From assembly GCA_030614245.1 (NCBI GenBank), contig JAUWKK010000069.1:1-10206 (forward strand): DNA of 10,206 nucleotides. Reading direction: 5' to 3'. The position numbers and the translations under genes are program-made. This DNA is from Planctomycetota bacterium (GTDB taxonomy: Bacteria; Planctomycetota; PUPC01; JABMSA01; JAUWKK01). How positions within the stretch are numbered: position 1 is the stretch's first letter; every line of letters starts with the position of its first letter. Under the pieces are notes generated by a model. It saw only the letters and a program-made list of their open reading frames with translations. It searched no databases and was not told where the DNA came from. Below are positions 6,848 through 10,206 of this stretch, in pieces.

Positions 6848-6875
6848 ATAGTATCGGCAGAATTGAAGAAGTCAA
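6848..6875 (-). promoter_or_regulatory. Sigma70-type promoter of the leuA leader transcript
   Basis: On the minus strand TTGACT (6875-6870) and TACTAT (6853-6848) are separated by 16 bases; the TATATA overlapping the -10 gives alternatives. Transcription would begin near 6841 and include the leader peptide, attenuator and leuA. Confidence 0.7.
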
Positions 6876-6922
6876 GCACTATTTTTTTACCGTCGCGCCG
6901 AGCGGAGCATCCTTATGAACAT

Positions 6923-6981
6923 GTGGTGCAGCCTTTCCAGGCTGCAAATACATGAGTTGGCAGGCTAAAAGCCTGCCCCAC
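6923..6981. repeat. Composite double-hairpin intergenic repeat
   Basis: Two hairpins are adjacent: GCAGCCT (6928-6934) with AGGCTGC (6939-6945), and GGCAGGCT (6959-6966) with AGCCTGCC (6970-6977). The outer ends GTGG (6923-6926) and CCAC (6978-6981) also pair, and the two terminal 12-mers are inverted copies with two mismatches. The design resembles a mobile REP/BIME-type palindromic element. Confidence 0.65.
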
Positions 6982-7157
6982 GTCATGGTTCTTCATTTCG
7001 ATCTGCGCGAACCTCGCCCAGAAGCTCGGTAAACCCGCTATTCGGACTTCGTATTCTATTGAAACACAAAACCCCAAACAAGTCCACGGCCGTGTCACGT
7101 CACGCATACTGGGCTTTGGTCGAGTCGCTGCTCCCTCAGTGCTTGACGCAGGAATGG

Positions 7158-7255
7158 AACCACAGATTAACGCAGATTAACGCAGATAAGGTGGTCTGGC
7201 TGTAGAGATCGGCCGTCTTCTCATTATCTGTGTTCATCCGTGTTCATCTGCGGTT
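7158..7255. repeat. 98-bp inverted-repeat element with 10-bp periodic arms
   Basis: Each 32-bp arm (7158-7189 and 7224-7255) is built from near-copies of a 10-bp unit: CAGATTAACG on the left and the complement of CATCTGTGTT-like units on the right. The arms are inverted copies matching at about 25 of 32 positions around a 34-bp centre. It resembles miniature, non-coding intergenic repeats that occur in many environmental bacterial genomes. No ORF is inside, so any mobility would depend on a transposase elsewhere. Confidence 0.65.
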
Positions 7256-7288
7256 TTAATCCTCGCTGATTCGTGCGGAAGATTTCTC

Positions 7289-7317
7289 TTGACAGCGCGT
7301 GCGCAGTGGCGTATATT
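7289..7317 (+). promoter_or_regulatory. Consensus sigma70-type promoter
   Basis: A perfect TTGACA (7289-7294) is followed after 17 bases by TATATT (7312-7317). Predicted transcription starts near 7324, giving a 52-base leader to the ATG at 7376 and about 290 bases to the secreted-protein start at 7611. It is the best promoter match in the window. Confidence 0.75.
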
Positions 7318-7375
7318 TGTGCTATAGCAGTCGGTGTGCTCCGAAACGGATGGAGTTTTCTTGGAGGAAGGAACG

Positions 7376-7447
7376 ATGAAGGTAGGAAAGAGTCTGTTCA
7401 CGGCGATGGCGTCTCGATGGCGGCCAGCGGCCAGTCGCTCGCCGTGA
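7376..7447 (+). CDS. Very short ORF with strong RBS, possible leader peptide or truncated gene start
   Basis: GGAGGAAGGAAC directly precedes an ATG at 7376, the strongest ribosome binding site in the window. The frame starts MKVGKSLFTAMA, which looks like the beginning of a signal peptide, then turns arginine-rich and ends at TGA 7445-7447 after 23 residues. There are two readings: a short leader peptide for the transcript carrying the secreted protein at 7611, or the 5' stump of a secreted-protein gene whose remainder was lost or shifted. An overlapping frame continues to 7566 but looks non-native (no hydrophobic core, no family match I recognise). Between 7448 and 7610 nothing else is evident except the next gene's ribosome binding site. 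Confidence 0.35.
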   Translation: MKVGKSLFTAMASRWRPAASRSP

Positions 7448-7610
7448 AGCGTGACGGCACTGACGAAAGATCAACGCGTACGATGGACAATGGAAAGCCG
7501 GCGAGTGCCCACAATATAAGTGATGATACGGTTTGCTCGGCAGTGTGCCGGGCAGTTGGCAAATGAGCCAAAAAAGACTTTAACAAGATCGAAAGGAAAG
7601 GAAACAAGTC

Positions 7611-9413
7611 ATGAGAAAATTGACGGCATTACTTGCTGTTGGTCTGATCTGTGTGTTCAGCAGCAGCGCTCTCGCTATGGAAGCGGAGATAGAAATCAGT
7701 GACTATCCTAACGCCATAGATGGCACCGGCTCAGTGGTTCTATATGATGGAATGCTGCTGAACTTTACCGTTAGTCTGAAGGATACGATCCCAAGCCTCG
7801 TCGCCATCGAGTTGAAAGGATTCATGCACGAGGTCGGTAATGAGGAATGGACTACGAACTATAAGAGCGCTGGTGTCGAATTCACCTTAGGCAGCGACCG
7901 GAATAAGCTCCTGCCCATTAACACGCCGGACATCGTCTTCGATAGTTTTACACTCCACGATGACCTCTACGCTCTCGTCGACCAGTGGAATATCGATAAT
8001 CCTCCGCCTGAAGGCGTCGACCCCGTCACAATCCAACCCGCGATGGGGCGAGAACGGGACAATTATCAGGTATGGGATATAATGCCCGGTGGAAGCCACG
8101 CCGCGGCCATTCCCTCTGCGGACGTCAGCGGCAACATTGCAACGTTCACGTACGAAGTGGTGGACGCCAATGCGGTTCTGGGCAAGACTTATGCGTTCTT
8201 CCTGGATGAGAGCTGGTCGACCGCCGGCACAAGCTTGTGGGTTAGCCAGAGCAATTTCTCTTCCGGCACTGCTTGGGATTTCACGAACAGTCTGACGACG
8301 AACGCCTTCGACATGTTCGTGCTGGATCCGTTGACCTTCGACGACGGACTGATCACATTCGCCCCCGTGCTCGTCCCCGCGCTCGTCACCGTCGCGGCGG
8401 AGCCGCCAGGCTCGGGCCTGGAAGTCATTGTCGACGGTGATACGTATTCGGCTCCGCACACGTTCACGTGGTACGCCGGGTCGACACACACTATAGAGGC
8501 AGTCAGCCCCCAGCCCGTGAATGCGGTAGGCACGAAGTATGTGTTCAATTCCTGGTCCGACGGAGGTCAGCAAAGCCACGAGATCATGCCGGAAGCCGAT
8601 ATCACCGTGACGGCCAGCTTCGACACCTGGCATCAATTGACGGTCTCGGTCGATCCGCCCGAAGCCGAAGTCGCCGGCTGCTCGGTTGACGTTGATCCAC
8701 AAGGCGAGGGCGATGCGTGGTATCCGGAAGGCACCGACGTGCAACTCACGGCTGTTCCGGCACCGGGGTGGCACTTCGTTCAATGGAGCGATGGCGACGC
8801 GAACCCCACGAGGAGCATCACCATGGACAGCCCGGCGAGTTACACGGCAGAGGTGTTAAGGTACGATCTGCGTGCCGACCTCCTTATCAAGGCGGACACC
8901 GAGAGGAACGCAGCTTACGCTGAGGATGCTGTATACTACCCCGAACCAGCGGGCGATCAGATCAAGGCGCAGCCGGTGAGAGACGGCGGCGCAGCCATCT
9001 ATCAGATCAAGGTCCAGAATGACAGCCTTATCGAATGGTCGTTCCTCGTACGGGGCGGCAAAGGCAGCGATGCCGGATGGTCAGTGGGCTATTTGGTCGG
9101 TCCGAGGAACATTACGCCGGAAATCACAGGCCCGGACGGCTACGAGACCGGCTTCCTCGCTCCGGGCGAATGCAAGGTCATCACATTGGTGATGACACCA
9201 ACGAGGTATGCCATTGTCGGCGAGAGCGAGAGCGAGAGCGCGACGGTCGAGGTCTTCGAGGACAGCACAGACCCAACCGTGCGGGATTCCGTGCAAGCAG
9301 TCGCTGAGAAGCTGATGCCACTGGATGGGGACGTGAACGGCGACAACTGCGTGAACGTCGCGGACCTCATGGCCGTCCGTGCCAATCTCGGCCGGGGGAG
9401 CGGGTGCCCGTGA
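7611..9413 (+). CDS. Secreted protein with InlB-type repeats and a C-terminal dockerin-like motif
   Basis: A ribosome binding site (GGAAAGGAA) precedes the ATG at 7611. Residues 1-22 (MRKLTALLAVGLICVFSSS, ending ALA) form a signal peptide. Residues about 25-255 are an acidic, beta-rich region I do not recognise. Two copies of a divergent InlB B-repeat-like domain follow (about 259-336 and 337-415), each with a W-S-D-G core (FNSWSDGG and FVQWSDGD) and ending in a T-x-x-x-F/V strand. Residues about 416-560 (DLLIKAD, IYQIKVQNDS, LAPGECKVITLVMTP) resemble an Ig-like/CARDB-type module common in planctomycete and related surface proteins. A short ESESES stretch lies at 538-543. The C-terminus, GDVNGDNCVNVADLMAV, is one dockerin-type EF-hand half followed by a Cys and stop. 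A full type I dockerin has two such halves, so this may be a cell-surface sorting or calcium-binding tail. The protein is probably extracellular, perhaps adhesive or structural; no catalytic motif is seen. Confidence 0.8.
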   Translation: MRKLTALLAVGLICVFSSSALAMEAEIEISDYPNAIDGTGSVVLYDGMLLNFTVSLKDTIPSLVAIELKGFMHEVGNEEWTTNYKSAGVEFTLGSDRNKLLPINTPDIVFDSFTLHDDLYALVDQWNIDNPPPEGVDPVTIQPAMGRERDNYQVWDIMPGGSHAAAIPSADVSGNIATFTYEVVDANAVLGKTYAFFLDESWSTAGTSLWVSQSNFSSGTAWDFTNSLTTNAFDMFVLDPLTFDDGLITFAPVLVPALVTVAAEPPGSGLEVIVDGDTYSAPHTFTWYAGSTHTIEAVSPQPVNAVGTKYVFNSWSDGGQQSHEIMPEADITVTASFDTWHQLTVSVDPPEAEVAGCSVDVDPQGEGDAWYPEGTDVQLTAVPAPGWHFVQWSDGDANPTRSITMDSPASYTAEVLRYDLRADLLIKADTERNAAYAEDAVYYPEPAGDQIKAQPVRDGGAAIYQIKVQNDSLIEWSFLVRGGKGSDAGWSVGYLVGPRNITPEITGPDGYETGFLAPGECKVITLVMTPTRYAIVGESESESATVEVFEDSTDPTVRDSVQAVAEKLMPLDGDVNGDNCVNVADLMAVRANLGRGSGCP

Positions 9414-9490
9414 GCCGCCCCCTTGCGCTTTCACCGCAGCCGCGACGGCCGAAATGGCCCGGCGAACTCTACGCTAGTAGCCGCGGACGG

Positions 9491-9523
9491 AGGGTGGCAC
9501 GTTCAAGCAGAGCTTGGACGTGG
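9491..9523 (-). repeat. Palindromic dispersed repeat, copy B
   Basis: On the minus strand this is the same 33-bp element as 1758-1790, with 30 of 33 bases identical. Its arms are CACGTTCAAGC (9498-9508) and GCTTGGACGTG (9512-9522). It lies about 80 bases beyond the stop of the secreted-protein gene. No T-tract follows. Confidence 0.7.
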
Positions 9524-9599
9524 ACGCGAGGCTCGGCAGGTTACGTGGCTATCCGCCCCCCCTCAGGCGGCCAGGAACGCCACAGCGAAACAAATTTGC

Positions 9600-9628
9600 T
9601 TGACTCACGGACAGACCTGCGATATACT
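9600..9628 (+). promoter_or_regulatory. Sigma70-type promoter of tatA and tRNA-Cys
   Basis: TTGACT (9600-9605) and TATACT (9623-9628) are separated by 17 bases. Transcription would start near 9635, about 50 bases before tatA. No terminator lies between tatA and the tRNA, so both are probably on one transcript. Confidence 0.75.
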
Positions 9629-9684
9629 AACGTCGGTAGAGATTCTGCAACTTCGGACCCCAGTTACCCCAAGGGGGACGTGCC

Positions 9685-9915
9685 ATGTGCGATTACCTGA
9701 TGTTCCTGAGTATGCCGGGCGGGACGGAATGGATAGTCATTCTGGTCATAGCGCTCTTGATCTTCGGCCCGCGCCTTCCCAGCGTGATGCGTTCGATGGG
9801 GAAGGGCATCGTCGAGTTCAAGAAAGGCATCCGCGACGTCGAGGATCAGGTCGAAACCGAGATCGACCAGGCGGCCGACACCTCTTCGGACGATGACAAA
9901 AAGATTACAGGCTGA
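9685..9915 (+). CDS. tatA: Twin-arginine translocase subunit TatA/TatE family
   Basis: TatA oligomers form the protein-conducting element of the Tat pathway, which exports folded proteins bearing twin-arginine signals. This 76-residue protein has a short N-terminus, one membrane helix (about residues 15-27, EWIVILVIALLIF) and the invariant hinge FGP. The amphipathic helix LPSVMRSMGKGIVEFKKGI follows, then an acidic, soluble tail (VEDQVETEIDQAADTSSDDD). The family usually has a polar residue at the start of the helix, here Glu15. AAGGGGG 8 bases upstream of ATG 9685 supports this start; Met6 and Met10 are less likely. It could be TatA, TatE or TatB by family, but its short length favours TatA/E. 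No tatC is in the window. It has its own promoter, and tRNA-Cys follows by 10 bases. Confidence 0.9.
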   Translation: MCDYLMFLSMPGGTEWIVILVIALLIFGPRLPSVMRSMGKGIVEFKKGIRDVEDQVETEIDQAADTSSDDDKKITG

Positions 9916-9925
9916 ACTGCCCGCA

Positions 9926-10001
9926 GGCGGCATAGCCAAGTGGTCTAAGGCAAGGGATTGCAAATTCCTCATCGTCGGTTCGAATCCGACTGCCGCCTCC
10001 A
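9926..10001 (+). tRNA. tRNA-Cys (anticodon GCA)
   Basis: The sequence folds as a standard cloverleaf. The acceptor stem is GGCGGCA with TGCCGCC (9926-9932 and 9991-9997). The D-arm has a GCC/GGC stem and an AGTGGTCTAA loop. The anticodon arm is AGGGA with TTCCT around the loop TTGCAAA, giving anticodon GCA. The T-arm is GTCGG with CCGAC and the loop TTCGAAT. The discriminator is T at 9998, as expected for cysteine tRNAs, and CCA is encoded at 9999-10001. It starts 10 bases after the tatA stop. Confidence 0.96.
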
Positions 10002-10206
10002 CACATCGACTGCTCAGTCTGTAACACGCCACCGCCACACGGCCGCCATCGCCCATTATCATCAGCCAATCAGCGCCCGCGCGACGGGCAAACTCGCGCA
10101 CCAGAGACGCCCAGACGCCCCCGCCAAAAGTCCGGGCGGGGCCGCAGCGCTAACGTAAAAGCTTGTAAAATAATAAGTTATCGCCGTTTTTTTCCTTGAC
10201 AAAGGC
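10002..10206. other. Downstream region with a GC hairpin and a lone -35 box
   Basis: No gene is recognisable. CCCCGCC (10119-10125) and GGCGGGG (10135-10141) can form a 7-bp stem, but no T-tract follows directly; the T-run at 10187-10193 is about 45 bases further on. A TTGACA at 10196-10201 could be the -35 box of a promoter whose -10 lies beyond the window edge. Confidence 0.35.

Larger units (their letters stand above)
6876..7288. other. Gene-free region between divergent transcription units
   Basis: It separates the leuA leader promoter from the promoter at 7289. It holds two palindromic repeat elements (6923-6981 and 7158-7255), described separately. The only longer frame, 6913-7107 on the minus strand, lacks any recognisable feature and overlaps the first repeat. 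I see no RNA gene or coding signal. Confidence 0.55.

Noticed and set aside
6650..6850. T-box riboswitch upstream of leuA
   Set aside because: No recognisable T-box core is seen before the terminator, whereas a leucine-rich ORF with a Shine-Dalgarno is present.
7158..7255. CRISPR array
   Set aside because: The 10-bp units are contiguous without unique spacers and the arms are inverted rather than direct repeats; no cas gene is nearby.
9550..9569. Terminator for the secreted-protein gene
   Set aside because: A CCGCC/GGCGG stem is present but no T-tract follows, so support is insufficient.
9664..10101. Minus-strand frame of 145 codons
   Set aside because: It runs antisense through tatA and the tRNA, which are both secure.

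Overview
The window is a moderately GC-rich bacterial segment that looks like chromosomal DNA from a member of the Planctomycetota, possibly a Phycisphaerae-like lineage. The pointers are a formylglycine-generating-enzyme-fold (SUMF1) protein whose reading frame continues upstream, a large secreted protein with InlB-type repeats and a terminal dockerin-like motif, a secreted serpin, and intergenic palindromic repeats. No rRNA or marker gene is present, so the taxonomy is inference.

Layout. 1-1091: 3' part of a SUMF1-domain protein. 1106-1398: a decayed uroporphyrinogen-decarboxylase-like gene with an internal deletion and a frameshift. 1448-1496: a heptamer tandem repeat, followed by a small zinc-ribbon membrane protein (1512-1736, +). 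1794-3016 (-): a secreted serpin broken by a one-base frameshift at the hinge of its reactive-centre loop. 3400-4818 (+): glucose-6-phosphate isomerase behind a clear sigma70-type promoter. 4863-6553 (-): 2-isopropylmalate synthase (leuA), also broken by an apparent one-base deletion. 6554-6875 (-): the leuA control region. 6876-7288: gene-free, with two palindromic repeat elements. 7289-9413 (+): a consensus promoter, a very short ORF with a strong ribosome binding site, and a 600-residue secreted protein. 9491-9523: a palindromic repeat that also occurs, inverted, at 1758-1790. 9600-10001 (+): a promoter, a tatA-type gene and, 10 bases later, tRNA-Cys(GCA) with encoded CCA. The last 200 bases hold no recognisable gene.

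The most informative regulatory structure is upstream of leuA on the minus strand. A promoter is followed by a 27-codon ORF with six leucine codons, five of them within ten residues, then a GC-rich hairpin with seven U's, then the leuA start. This is the architecture of ribosome-mediated leucine attenuation. A perfect -10 box between the terminator and leuA, inside a perfect 9-bp inverted repeat, may be a second promoter that bypasses the attenuator.

Serpin, leuA and the decarboxylase remnant each need a single base restored to read through. For serpin and leuA the rest of the protein is well conserved, so an assembly indel or a recent mutation must be separated before either is called a pseudogene. 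Apart from the leu control region, the genes look like ordinary housekeeping and accessory genes; I see no evidence of a multi-gene novel system.
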